DNA of 64,000 nt, from positions 1,808,056 through 1,872,055 of the forward strand of contig JAQFVV010000141.1 of NCBI GenBank assembly GCA_028023455.1. Reading direction: 5' to 3'. The notes below the pieces were generated by a model. It saw only the letters and a program-made list of their open reading frames with translations. It did no database searches and was not told the DNA's origin. How positions within the stretch are numbered: position 1 is the stretch's first letter; every line of letters starts with the position of its first letter. Shown here piece after piece: positions 22,712-35,370 of this stretch. The translations under genes were made by a program, and so were the position numbers. Source of the DNA: Epiperipatus broadwayi. Its lineage: Eukaryota > Onychophora > Udeonychophora > Euonychophora > Peripatidae.

Positions 22712-25700
22712 ATGCAGTAAGGAGTTTGCTATTAACTGAAAGGAGACCCTTTGATTCCTCTTGGAGGCCTTAAAGGAACCGAGCAGGGCAAATTCCTAAT
22801 GTCCACTCCATACGTTCTTGTCGTTGATCTGTTATTACTATGTGATTATTCATATGGTATACAAACATGGATGGGCTGCTTACCAATATGCATTAGCCAG
22901 CATGGGGTGTTTATTGGCTTTTCACCTCTGAGTTTAAGATCAAGAAGCAGCATGGTCTTTCTTCTCAGTGCCGGATAAGGCAGAATGAATGTTTGTGTAA
23001 ATGATAAATATTTTTCCGAGACATATATACAATTATGACAGACAAAAATAAATCATGGCCCTTATTCCCAAGAGGCTGTAAAGTCACCAACCAAGTCAGC
23101 GTTCGGTGGCAGAAGGTGGAGGGTGATAAGAATTTTCTGATTGCAGACTCAGGCTCCCATTTGATGATGACTATTTATTTAGGTACTTTCAACTGCAGAT
23201 CACTTTCAAGAAAAGGAAGATAGAAACAATTAGAAGAAGAACTGTTTTATATTAAATGGGACATTGTTGGACTTTGTGAAGTTAGAAGAAAAAGTGAAGA
23301 GACAATTGATTTAAAAAGTGGACATATACTCTATTATAAATGCACAAATATTGGAAATATAAGTGGAGTAGGATTTATTATAAATAAAAAGTGGAAGAAC
23401 AATATTGTGGAGATTGATGGTGTATCGGACAGAGATTAGTTATACAACATAATAGCAGATAACAAATGCAGATAATTCAGGTTTATGCCCAACAAGTTCT
23501 CATAGTGATGAAGTAGTAAAATATTTTTGTATGGATGTACAAAAGGATTTTTGGTCAGAGTAAACAACATTTTAAAATTTTTATGGGTGACTTTAATTCT
23601 AGAATTGGTAAACAAATGAAAGATGAAAGTGCTATAGGTAATATTGGTTATAGTAATAGAAATGAGAGAGGACATTGACTTGTGGAGTTTGCAGAAAAAG
23701 AAAAACTTTATATTATGCATTCTTTTTTTGAGAAAAATGTTAAAAGGAAATGGACTTGGAAGCATCCAAATGAAAGTACAGTAGAATTGGATTATATTTT
23801 GACTAACAGGAAATACATATTTTAAGACTGTAATGTTCTTAATAAATTTAACACAGGATGTGATTATCGATTAATAAGATGTAATATATGTGTTAATGCA
23901 AAACTAGAGAGACAAAAATTATTAAGAAAAACATTTACAGTTGATATTCCTAATCTTCAAAAAATACTAATGAATTTTAATTAGAACTTACAAATAGTTT
24001 TCAAGTATTAGTAGATTTTGAACATGATTCAGATTTAAGTGACATTAATAGAAAAATAACTGAAACACTTTTAAAAACTGCAACAAAGATAGCTCTTAGA
24101 AAAAAAAACAGCAATTGATCAATAAAATTTCTACCGAGAACTAGAGAATTTATGAAGAAAAGAAGGAATATGAAGATATACAAAAATGATGCATTAAAAA
24201 AAATTGAATATCTCGAATTTTGTAAAATGCTGCAGAAAAAAGTTGAAAATTATATAAGAAAGTATAACTGTGAACTAGCAAGGAAAGCTGTAGAAAAAAA
24301 TAAAAGTGTCAAGAATGTAAAACAACATTTTGGTATTGGTAAAAAAATTTTATCTGCAATAAGAAAAAAAGATAGAATTATTACTAAAAAGAGAGATGAC
24401 ATCATGAAATTGATAGAAGATTTTTATCAAGAATTATATAATAATAAAGAACAAGTACCTCCTATATCTATTACATCTTCAGAATTGCCCAGAATTTTAA
24501 ATGAAAAAGTAAGTCATACAATTAAATGTATGAAGAAAGGAAAGGTTCCAGTTAATGATGGAAAATAATTGATGTATTAAAAGAAACAGGTGAAGAAGTA
24601 TAATTTTTTTTAGAAAAGTTATATACCAAATGTCTAAATGGTAAAGATGTACCGGATGATTGGAAGAATGCAGTAATAATATTAATATTTAAAAAAGGTG
24701 ATAAAGTAGATATTATAAATTACAGACCTATCAGCCTTTTATCAGTTTTATATAAAATTTTACCAATATAATTACAACTCATCTACAGAGAACATTGGAT
24801 TTCCACCAATCAAGAAAACAAGCTGGATTTAGTGGTTTTAGTACAGTAGATCATATCCAGGTATTAAGAGAAATTATATAAAGGACAAATAAATATGAGT
24901 TGTCCTTATGTTTTGGATTTGTAGATTATGAAAAGGTATTTGATTCTATAAACATTTCTTCAGTGATTAAAGCATTTGTATCATCAAAGTATAGATCCAG
25001 GATATTATCATATTTTAAAGGATATTTATAAAAATGCAGCAGCAACAATTAGATTACATAATGATACTGGGAAGGTAAACATTGAGAAAGGTGTAAGACA
25101 AGGTGAATCCATATCTCCAAAACTTTTTACAGCAGTGCTGCAAGAAGTATTTTGTGGATTAAAATGGGAAACAAAAGGATTAAAAGTAAATGAGGATTAT
25201 TTAAGTCATTTGGATTTCGCAGATGATGTAGTTGTTTTTGTGAATAATCTTGAGAGCTGCAGGAAATTTTGCAGGAGTTATCAGATGAAAGTAGGAAAGT
25301 AGGACTAAAGATAAATGATAAAAAGACTAAAGTAATGTTTAATCGATTTGTTCAAAATTCGAAAATAAAGATTGATTATGATGAATAAAAGAAGTTAACA
25401 GTTACAAATACGTTGGTCAGATTATTAATATAGATGGAAACATAATGGAGGAAATTAATCATAGAATTAAACTTAGTTGGAGTGCTTTTGGTAGACATAA
25501 CTTGTGTTTGAAAAGAAAGGTTTTTAACAAATGTGTTTTACCAGTTCTTACTTATGAATCTGAGACTTGGACACTTAATAGAAGAGCAATACAGTGACTT
25601 CATACCACTCATAGAAGTATGGAGAGATGTATGTTGGGAGTAACAAGAAAAGATCGAAAACGCAATTTTTGGGTAAGAGAAAAACATGTATTACTGACTT

Positions 25701-25953
25701 CATTGAGAAAATTAAAAGATTGAATTGGAGTTGGGCTAGACATATTGCTACAAGAGATGATAATAGATGGACAATTGAAATTTTAAACTGGATACCAAGA
25801 GATTGTAAAACACCCAGAAAGAGACCACATGTGAGATGTATGGATGAAATAAGAAAGTGTGCAGGGGTGATGTGGAGAAGAGAAACTAAAGATCGGAGAA
25901 GATGGATTAAACTTGGAGAGACCTTCATACTGCAGTGGATCGATAATGGTTGT

Positions 25954-25955
<2 letters not shown>
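22710..25955 (+). mobile_element. RTE-type LINE, near full length, degenerate (copy 1)
   Basis: It shares its 5' UTR ('ccttaaaggaac' and 'gagcagggcaaatt' blocks), coding region and 3' end with the copies at 32705-35370 and 58673-61866. It ends at 'ggagagaccttcat...' followed by a TA/TG microsatellite, the usual simple-repeat tail of RTE elements. Many frameshifts and stops. Confidence 0.88.
23167..25950 (+). pseudogene. RTE APE endonuclease + reverse transcriptase, multiply frameshifted
   Basis: The endonuclease begins near 23167 (TIYLGTFNCRSLS). It is followed by a DIVGLCEVRRK-like block, then MGDFNSRIGKQ near 23586. The SDHRLVR motif of the better copy has become CDYRLIR near 23860, losing the catalytic His. 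RT is readable in pieces: 24152-24568 (fingers, up to VPVNDGK), FVDYEKVFDSIN near 24920, GVRQGESISPKLFTAVLQE near 25090, and SHLDFADDVVVFVNN (motif C, FADD) near 25205. The C-terminal ETWTLNRR / WARHIATRDDNRWTIEILNWIPRDC / CAGVMWRRE segments typical of RTE run to 25950. No intact frame remains. Confidence 0.88.
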
Positions 25956-26007
<52 letters not shown>

Positions 26008-26008
26008 T
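25956..26008. repeat. (TA)n(TG)n tail of RTE copy 1
   Basis: A compound TA then TG run directly follows the RTE 3' end and most likely is its simple-repeat tail. Confidence 0.9.
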
Positions 26009-26597
26009 AACAATTAAATGTATATATCCAATTTCAGTAAATAATTTTCTATTTCCTTCTGGTTTATTTCCAATAGAATATAACAATATTTACAATGAGT
26101 GCAGTCTAGTGATTGATAGAAATACAATATGTTTTAGGATTATACATTTTTCTTTTTTGGTTTTAGCATCTTTTTTTACTAAAGGTATTTCATATCATAA
26201 AATATTTAAAGTTATTAAAATTTTACAGTCAAATTTGTTTTACATTAGTTCATCAGAAATATGGAATCGAAGGTCTGTACAAAATATCAAGTTAACCAAA
26301 ACAATGTTTGTAATATTTATAAGTTTTATTTTATTTTTTATTCCTACTTCGATTTTAATTCCTGTTAATATTTTATTTTTCAACTTCCTGTAATGTTAAT
26401 GAAAGTGACATAGATTTTAACTTGTTTGCATTCAATTAGTAGTCCAATTGTTTATTCTATTACAAATAGAATCTTCAGAAATGCTTTTGTGAATATAATT
26501 ACATTTAATTGTATTTAAAGTCACGTTTATTATATAATAATAAATATAGTATTTAACTTCATTAACTAAAAATGACTATGGACCTATTTCTAAACAA

Positions 26598-26696
<99 letters not shown>

Positions 26697-27997
26697 AGCC
26701 TTTGGATTTGTCCAAGGCTCCATCTTTTTAGGTTAGCTATGAAAGAGAAGGTTCCATCCAAATTTTCCTCATAATGTATGCATTTTTCCCCTCTAATAAG
26801 AAAAGATTTTAGTAAAGACTAGGTTTGAACCCATATTTATAAGGGATTGTGTATGTTTGACTGGTAAGCAATCTAAAAAAAATATTGTTAATATGTTTAT
26901 AACAAGAGGATTATTTTAGTGTTATTTATGGGTCAAGTTAATATTAAAAAAATATTAGAAAAGCAAGATTTATATATTTGTTGATAGGTTGACTGAGAAA
27001 AGGAAGATGTGTGACTATTAAAAACTACATGGGATAGTGATGATGAGTGAAAATTGTTTTATAATGAATTATAAGGAAACAGTTCATGAAAGTACTTAAT
27101 AATAATAATAATAGTGCAGTTATAATAATAAAGGATTATAATTAAGGATTAAAACATTAAAGGTTAATTATATATATATATATATATATACATACCTGCA
27201 ATGTGTGTGTATATAATCTCATTATAGATTTTGATTGTGAAATTCACAATCAATAATCGTTTCTTATCATGTTGTAACACAATTTTTTAATAAAAAATTA
27301 AAATCATTTTTAATAAGTTAATATTAGCAGCCAAATTTAATTCAAAGTCTGAGTTTGAAACAGCTGCAATATATATTTTGTTTCAGTATTAAATGGAAAA
27401 AGTAAGATTACTGTTCTGTTGTTTACTTTTGAGTATATGTTTCATTGGTTTTATATTACTCAGTTAATTATTGGTCTTTAAAGGACACATTTCACTAAGG
27501 AATTTAAGTGGACTATTAATTTAGACCATTATCAATGAATGGTCTGTCAAATGTTAAAAATTAATTGGCAATTATAGCTGTTAAATTGTAAGGTTAATTG
27601 TGTCTGTTTAAAAAAAAGCTAAGGAATTTATGCCTGTTTTTCTGAAGGGGTAAAAGGTTAAAATTAATTGAGAAAGGGGAACATGTCAATTAATTAAGAA
27701 AGAGAAAGTGAGCAGATGGATTTTCTCTATAAAAGCTTTTTTTGTTTTTAAACTAGGCTAATCTGTGACAGTTTTCTTTCATTGACTGAGAGAAAAACTG
27801 TCTTATAAAATTTTAAATCATATTTATTGTTACTTTTTGTCTTTTCAGAATAATTTGGCTAAATCTAACATTGTCTTAACAGAAGACAATGTATAGTGAA
27901 TAAATTTTAAGTGGGCACACACATCTGTAACCCTTTCAGAAGTCAACCAGTCCATAGATGGTAATAAAAATTTAAACCACAGAAGTTAAAATTTGAG

Positions 27998-28032
<35 letters not shown>

Positions 28033-30230
28033 AATAGTAAAATTTAAAACTCAAAAGTTTGATGTATATGTAAGTCAATTTAAATATATAAAATAAATTC
28101 AAAATGGAAAAGGACAATCAGAAATCAACAGACCTGTACTGTGAAAAAGTTAAATGAATGCTATTTAAATTTAATATGCATAAACTTAAAAATTGAGGAA
28201 CTCTTTCAACAATATACAAATCGTATATATAATGCCAGAGGAACCAAACTATCAAAAGAACTTTTACTACAAGGACTTATATGCTCTTATAAACCAGTCA
28301 AGGAGAAATGAAAAAAAATGGGAAAAAAAAGTGGAATCAGGAACTTGAGAGGACACCTGCTAAAAGACTTTAAGATATCTATGTTGTAAAGATTAGGGCA
28401 AAATAATATTTAATCAGGATGATAGGATAAGATCAAGAAATTTGCGAGGGAATATCAACTATAGATTTGTTAATTAAAATTATTAAATTTAATTAGGGGA
28501 GAAATCGATTATGTATTTTCTAAAATATATCAGTAATAAAAGGGAAAGCATTGAACACAACAGAAATTGGTATTCAGTATATTTAACATAAAATGAAAGC
28601 GTAAATATAATGTGTATAATTTTGTATTAAATTATAGTTTGTCAAATAAGGTTTGTTATTTGTTTTAAATAAAATTTGAGTGTGTCTCCATGTTTTGTGG
28701 GATCTTAGTATCTAAATATTTCCAATCCAATCATATATCGATATATTATTATTAATATTTGAATTATCATGTACGTAACTAATATTTAATAAGATTATTT
28801 CAAAGGTTAATTTTACATACTTAAAATTACCAAATAATTTAATATTGTTGAAGTATAAACTGTGAATAGAGATAGTATTGAGTGATAGCGAGTCAGAGGG
28901 TGGGCATAAAATCCTTTCTCCATCTGTTGTATTCAAATCTCTCTAGACGCATTTTGTTTTTATATAGTTTTGTTACAATTGCGACTATGTTTTATGATGT
29001 GTTTATAAAGATTTAATAAGCTTAAAATATTCAGAGCTTTAATGTAAATTGATATTAACTGCATTAAAGACAACCGAGATCACATTGTAGGCGATCAAGA
29101 GAGGAGTGTTTATCACCAATAACCTATCGCAGCTTATTCGATTTCCACACCTAATTATTCGAAAAACCCTGAGAAGAGATTATAATGAGAGGAAATGAGC
29201 TAGTAAAAGAAAATAAAAATGTAAATTTAATAGTTAAATAAATAATAGTGTAATAGACATATGGTTGTGAAATTGATGGAGGAGTGGATCAGGAAGATGG
29301 AGATGAATATAGAACTTTATAATTAGAATAAAATTTAATTGTAGCTTTAATCATAGTGAATTCGCTGAGAATAACCTGGAATTCTTAAAGATATTAATAT
29401 TGTCAATTTTAATGCGTTCTCAGTGTTCTCTAAATCGATTGTGTATTAACCCATTCATGAAATATTATTACTAAGAGTATTGAATTGAGATTTAACCTTA
29501 AAAGGTTAAATCTCAATTCAATACTTTTATATTGTATTAGAGTTGCAATTTGGCGCCCTGGCAATTAAGCTTATATATGTTCTGTATCATCATCATCATC
29601 TCGGCAGGCCTCAGAAATAGTGTCAGCTGGAAATGGTGAAGCATCCATCGATCCATTCTTAAAATGTTATAATTGGCATGCAAATGATCTGCAAGTGTGT
29701 AAATGCCATATGGATTTAAATATAGTACAATCAATCCATAAAGTGGATGTGCGATAATTTGAATAAAATTATAATTAGCTTAAACTATCAAATAATATAT
29801 GTGATATTTGTAAGCTCTCCCAATCGTTTAGTTATGTTTGAAATTCAATGTGGATGACCGATCGAGAGATTGCAAAATACATTTTATATTAATCCAATAA
29901 GTTTTTAAAAGTTGGCAAAATAAAGAATAAATTTTCATTTGGTAGAATTGATTTTTGTTTGGTTACAATTGGCTTGTAAAGCGGTCGCACAAAGGAGATT
30001 GTTATATTAAATTTATACGTATGAAATATATAAATCTATACATTGTACTTGATAAATTATTATATTAAATCTATACTTAGAAATTATTTAATCTATACGT
30101 ATTATACTAGAATATATATAATTGATGCATCGCATATCTAATTGATACTTAAGAAATGCATCTTTCGTTAAGTTATATTTAAAAAAATGTTCAGCTTTCA
30201 AAAACTAATAGTACACTTAAATTTCCATTT
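26009..30230. other. AT-rich non-coding stretch with TA tracts and hairpins; no gene recognised
   Basis: TA tracts lie at 26601-26637, 26649-26694, 27168-27190 and 28003-28029; the first is framed by 'aaacaaagt' and 'actttgttt', making a hairpin. At 27733 a TATA-like 'tataaaag' precedes an imperfect hairpin at 27767-27803 (GACAGTTTTCT / AGAAAAACTGTC) and an AATAAA at about 27899. A near-perfect hairpin is listed separately at 29476-29525. ORFs at 25950-26393 and elsewhere are not recognised. Confidence 0.45.
29476..29525. repeat. Perfect 24-bp inverted repeat with 2-nt spacer
   Basis: Bases 29476-29499 and 29502-29525 are exact reverse complements separated by AA. It contains no poly-U run on the outside, so it is not a simple terminator. 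Function unknown; it could be a small palindromic duplication. Confidence 0.9.
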
Positions 30231-30954
30231 AATATATATCTGAGCACTTATACTATATATGTGTGTAAAGATGATAGTCTGGACCAACTGATGATTGCTG
30301 GTTTAGCATTAAATACCTATATTGGTGATTATTTATCTTTTCAGCATATATGTGTTTAGGTGTATCAGTGTTATTAGATAGAATGGAGAGAAGTGGGTGG
30401 TGTGAAAGTCTGTGCTCATATACCCTATATTACATATATATAGCCTCAGGTATATAACAAGCCTGTGTTTCAGTTATTACATTATAGAGATGTCTGCCCA
30501 TCCTTGCATATGTATTAAATGGATTATGTCCTGTACATGTGGGGTTCAGATTGACCTTAGGTCAACATGGGTGTGACAATAATCTCAGCCTCAGGGTGGC
30601 CTTTGAGCATTCCATCATCAGATTTTCAATTGGATGGACGGTTGAAGAGTTGGAGTGTGGAGTAGATTGAAGCTTGTCCATTAATCTATAAGGATAGTCT
30701 ATCTTAATATATATCTGAGCATTTATACTATATATGTGTGTAAAGATAATAGTCTGGACCAACTGATGATTGCTGGTTTAGCATTAAATACCTATATTGG
30801 TGATTATTTATCTTTTCAGCATATATGTGTTTAGGTGTATCAGTGTTATTAGATAGAGTAGAGAGAAGTGGGTGGTGTGAAAGTATGTGCTCATATACCC
30901 TATATTACATATATATAGCCACAGGTATATAACAAGCCTGTGTTTCAGTTATTA
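30231..30954. repeat. Partial tandem duplication, period 475 bp (1.5 units)
   Basis: 30231-30479 recurs at 30706-30954 with only about six differences and an exact 475-bp offset. The 226 bp between them (30480-30705) is single copy, so this is one and a half units of a 475-bp repeat. It has no recognisable coding content. Confidence 0.92.
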
Positions 30955-31016
30955 GTTAGAAATGGGTTTAAATACTTTTAATTTGTTAGAATGAAACCTT
31001 AAATTTTAATTTGTTA

Positions 31017-31019
<3 letters not shown>

Positions 31020-31052
<33 letters not shown>

Positions 31053-31070
31053 AATCCTTAGGCTTGGTTG

Positions 31071-31104
<34 letters not shown>

Positions 31105-31122
31105 CAACCAAGCCTAAGGATT
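31020..31122. repeat. (TA)n tract and 70-bp perfect palindrome at the 5' edge of a PLE-3 fragment
   Basis: After a TA run (31020-31050), bases 31053-31122 read identically on both strands: a 22-bp PLE-3 segment inverted (31053-31074), 13 AT units (31075-31100), and the same 22 bp forward (31101-31122). It is the smallest example of the head-to-head arrangement seen at other PLE loci here. Confidence 0.93.
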
Positions 31123-31550
31123 CAATCCCTCTTGAATCTCATGGTATTTATCAAATCTCATGTAAAAATTGTAAAGCTCTTTACATAAGTATGAGTAATC
31201 ATCACATCCGTGTTAGAAGAAATGAGCATGCTAGTGCAGTTAAACAACACTCATCATCATCAGCACCCTCACTCCATACTATAGATTCAGGTCATAAAAT
31301 TGATTTTTCTAGTACCAAGATCATATCCAGATGTGATAATCTCTACCAGTGCAAAATTAGAGTAGCCATTGCGATACATAAACGTCCAGATTGTATCCTC
31401 CTATTTGAAAATATTTTTTTTTTAAAAAAGCATTCTTAATTTAACATTTATGCTATTGATGGAACTTTAACGTTTTTTTTTTTTTGTCAAATCAGTGATT
31501 GCAGTGCTCTACAACCATCTTTCTACCTTTTATAAATTAAATACTAACAG
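31099..31550 (+). mobile_element. Penelope-like element family 3 (PLE-3), 3' fragment
   Basis: It contains the GIY-YIG end of PLE-3 and part of the 3' tail ('accatctttctacctttt' block also present at 56287-56307). The 5' edge is the palindrome at 31053-31122; the 3' edge fades out near 31550. Confidence 0.85.
31101..31439 (+). pseudogene. PLE-3 GIY-YIG endonuclease domain fragment
   Basis: An open stretch encodes HGIYQISCKNCKALYISMSNHHIRVRRNEH, the start of a GIY-YIG domain with its paired Cys; the YIG tripeptide is changed to YIS. SLHTIDSGHKIDFSSTKIISRC follows, then a region where the catalytic Glu of the relatives (KIREAI) is replaced by Val (KIRVAI). Two key positions are altered, so it should be inactive even apart from the missing RT. 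Confidence 0.85.
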
Positions 31551-32234
31551 TAAAATATTCTTTTTTCTTGAATGGGTTCTTTTAATGAAAAATATTTTGT
31601 AGTGTAGTTTTTACTACACCACTTTCATTCTAGAAGTAGACTGATTTTTATTCACCTTCTTATGAAGGGATATTATCATACATATAGGAACAAAAACATG
31701 CAAAATTATATATGATCCTCAAGAATCATATTCTATAATGAATCAGCACATATATGTTGGCCAATATCATAATCTCTTACACATATATTTTTCAGTGTTC
31801 AGTATAAACAAATAGAAAATACTATGTTTAGTTGATAAGTCTCAAATTTGCTGCTTTCAGAACAATGACACATACCAATTGATAGAAAGAATATCATTTT
31901 TTAATTAATCATTTGTTAAATTAATGTTTTCCCATTTAATTAATATTATTTATATACAGCAATTTTAACTACACCATTCTAGAATAATATAAGTAGGGTT
32001 TCACTAAACTTTGAACAACTTGTGAAGACATGTAATTATACATATTTGATTGAAACAAGTGTGAAAATGTATGATCTTCGTGTTGCATATTTCATCCTGA
32101 ACCAGCACTGATCAGTGAGCCCAGATCACTTCTTTTACACATTTCCTTATTATTATTATTTACTATACAATAATAATAATGAATTAATAAGCTAATTGAT
32201 AAGTATCAAAGATCTTCAAATCACTTGATAGACA
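31551..32234. other. AT-rich non-coding stretch, no gene seen
   Basis: No recognisable coding or repeat content. Confidence 0.5.
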
Positions 32235-32704
32235 TATATTTATAATTTTAAATGCTTTTATTGAAATTAAAAAAATAGTTTCTTCGTTCATTTGTATATT
32301 ATTAAATTTACTAGATGGTGGTATAAACATTTTTTTCTTTTCTTTTGTTATTTTTTTTCCAATTTGCAATATTTTAACAGTTTTGTAATTGAAGTTAAAA
32401 CCATAAATACATGAATTATTATTGTCTTGAAAAATGGATGGTGAAAAATTATTATCTACTTTCCAATTTTGATTCGATTTCTAAACTATTTTTAACAATA
32501 GCAAGTGCTCTTTAGTTCTTTTTTCCAACATACATCTGTATATCATGATTCACCTATATATACACTACCACACCCACATAACCATTTATAAATGATACAA
32601 TTTTTATTTATAAATGAGGTTTTATCTTTACAATTATTTATTAATTTATTTAACGGAGGATTGAGTAAAATGCAATATCTCATATTCCTTTATAAATCTT
32701 ATAA
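32235..32704 (-). mobile_element. PLE-2 3' fragment (GIY-YIG region), degenerate
   Basis: On the minus strand it matches the PLE-2 endonuclease: a short-Cys region next to YIG ('gggtgtggtagtgtatatat...ggtgaatca'), a charged KEHLL-like helix and the YGFNFNYK block. Frameshifts and stops are frequent. Its 5' side abuts an RTE copy at 32705, so one element inserted into the other or both share a target. Confidence 0.8.
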
Positions 32705-35370
32705 AATTTATTTGATCATTCATCATAATCAATCTTTACTTTTATATATTGAGAACATCCATTGAACATTACTTTAGGCTTTTTAACATTTATCTTCAGT
32801 CCTACTTTTCTATTTTCATCTGATATCTCCTGCAACATTTCCTGCAGATCTAAATCATTGTTTACAAAAACAACTATATCATCTGCAAAATGTAAATGAC
32901 TTAAATAATCTTGTTTCACTTTCACTCCTTTAGTTTCCCATTTTAATCCACAAAATACTTCTTGTATCACAGCTGTAAAACGTTTTGGAGATATGGAGTC
33001 ACCCTGCATTACACCCTTTTCAATGTGGACTTTCCTAGTATTATTATGTAATATAAATTTTGCTTTTGCATTTTTATAAATTTTCTTTAAAATATGACAA
33101 TATCCTGGATCTATGCCTTGATTATCCAGTGCTTTAATCACTGATGAAATGTTTATAAAATCAAATCCTTGTTCATAATCTACAAATATAAAACATAATG
33201 GTAACTTATATTCATTTGTTCTATTTATAACTTCTCTCCATACCTGGATATGATATACTGTACTAAAACTACTTCTAAATCCAGATTGTTCTCTTGGTTG
33301 GTGGAAATTCAATATTCTCTGTAGATTAATTGTTATTATCTTGGAAAAATTTTGTATAAAACTGATAAAAGACTGGTAGGTCTGTAATTACCTCTTTAAA
33401 ATGTTAATATTAATTCTGCTATCTTCCATTCATCTGATTCATCTTTATCATTTAGACATTTGATATATAACTTTGCTAGATTTTTTTATTTCTTCACCTT
33501 TTTCTTTCAATATAACAATTATAATTTCATCATTACCTAGAGTCTTTCCTTTCTTCATAAATTTAATTACATGTCTCACTTCTTCACTTACAATTCTGAG
33601 AAATTCAGAAGATATAATACATATATGAGGTACTTTTACACATTTCATGATGTCATCTCTCTGTTTAGTAATAATTCCATCTTTTTTTTTATTGCAGATA
33701 TAAATTTCCTACCAATAGTAAAATGTTGTTTTACACTATTGAGAATTTTAGTTTCATCTACAGCTTTATTTGCCGTGTCACAGTCATAGTTTCTTATATC
33801 ATTTGCAACTTTTTCCCACTATTTTACAAAATTCGAGATATGCAATACGTTTAATGCACATTTTTGCATATCTTCATATTTCTTCCTTTCTTAATAAATT
33901 CTTTATTCTGAGTAGAAATTTATTGATCAATTGCTGCATTCGGTTATCAGCTATATTTGTTACAGGTTTTAAAAGTGTATAAGTTATTTTTTTTATTAAG
34001 GCCATTCAAATGTGAATCATGTTCTTTTCTTATTAATGTCATTCAAATCCGAATCATGTTCAAAATCTACTAGTACTTGAAACCGATTTGTAAGTTCTAA
34101 TTTAAATCCCTTAGAATGTTTCTGAATATTAGGAATATCAACTGTAAATTTTGATTTTCTTTATAATTTTTGTCTCTGTAGTTTTGCATTAACATGTATC
34201 TTACATCTTACTAATCGATGATCACTTCCTGTGTTAAATTTATTAAGAACATTACAATCATGAAATATGTACTTTCTATTAGTTAAAATATAGTCCAATT
34301 CTGCTGTACCTTCATTTGGATACTTCCATGTACTTTTCCTTTTAACATTTTTTTCAAAAAATAAAATTCATTATATAAGGTTTTTCTTTTTCTGAAAACT
34401 CCACAAGTCTATGTCCTCTCTCATTTCTATTACTATAACCAAAATTACCTACAGCACTTTCATCTTTTGTTTATTTACCAATTCTAGCATTAGAGTCTCC
34501 CATAACAATTTTAAAATGTTGTTTACTCTGATCAAAAGCCGTTTGTACATCCATATAAAAATCTTCCACTACTTCATCACTATGAGAACTTGTTGGGGCA
34601 TAAACCTGAATTATCTGAATTTGGTATCTGCTATTAAGTTTATATCTAATCTTGCCACTCTGTCTGATACACCATCAATCTCGACAATGTTGTTCTTCCA
34701 TTTTTTATTTATTGTGAATCCTATTACAGTACTTTTCCAATATGTGTGCCTTTATAGTAGAGTACATGTCCACTATCTGCATCAATTGCCTCTTCACATT
34801 TTCTTCTAACTTCACAAGCTCAATAATTACCCTTTTATTATAAAACAGTTCTTCTAATTCTTACAATCTTCCTTCACTTGAAAGTCATCTGAATTTGTAA
34901 ATACCTAAATAAAAAGTCATAATCAAATGGCACCCTGCATACACAACCAAGGGATTCATAGTACCCTCCTCCTTTAGCCACCAACCAGCCTTGGTTGGTA
35001 ATTTACAGCCTACTGGGAATAATGACCAGGTTTTATTATTGTCTGTCATGAATGAAAATATCTACTGGAAAAATATTTCATCATTTACACAAACATTCAT
35101 TCTGCCTTATCAGACAACTGAGAAGAAAGACCATGATATTTTTCACCCTAAACTGGAAAGGTAAAAAGCCAATTGCATGTTGGTGAGAAGCACATCCATG
35201 ATCATATATTATATGAATAATCTCATAGTAATAATAGCTGCAACGACAAGAACGTATGGACTGGATATTAAAAATTTGTCCTGCTCGATTCCTTTTATAC
35301 CTCCAAGAGGAATCAAGAGGTCTGCTTTCAGTTAACAACAAACTCTTCTCTACGGCCATTACAGATATAC
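32705..35370 (-). mobile_element. RTE-type LINE, 3'-truncated, degenerate (copy 2)
   Basis: Minus-strand relative of the copies at 22710 and 58673. It includes the 5' UTR (about 34930-35370), the endonuclease (34000-34930) and RT (32705-33900), but lacks the last roughly 600 bp (ETW...WRRE region and tail), because it stops where the PLE-2 fragment begins. Confidence 0.87.
32716..34910 (-). pseudogene. RTE endonuclease/RT remnants
   Basis: The longest piece (32716-33312) reads NFHQPREQSGFRSSFSTVYHIQVWRE, then motif A FVDYEQGFDFIN, motif B GVMQGDSISPKRFTAVIQE, and motif C LHFADDIVVFVNN, and ends at VMFNGCSQYIKVKIDYDE where the copy is truncated. A second piece (33448-33648) has the fingers block [20 protein letters not shown]. 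The endonuclease is present but broken by several frameshifts. Nonfunctional. Confidence 0.86.

Noticed and set aside
26820-26840. B-box-like 'ggtttgaaccc' (also near 45750 and 48643) as tRNA gene or SINE
   Set aside because: No A box at the right distance and no cloverleaf could be drawn.
29540-29570. 'ttggcgccctgg' and the similar 'ttgacaccaggg' at 48789 as retroviral-type primer binding sites
   Set aside because: Only about 8 bases fit a tRNA 3' end, and no LTR ends or gag-pol were found beside either.
34411-34809. Plus-strand ORFs within the RTE copies (also 60014-60508, 60969-61208, 58693-59138)
   Set aside because: Antisense shadows of the minus-strand RTE coding sequence.
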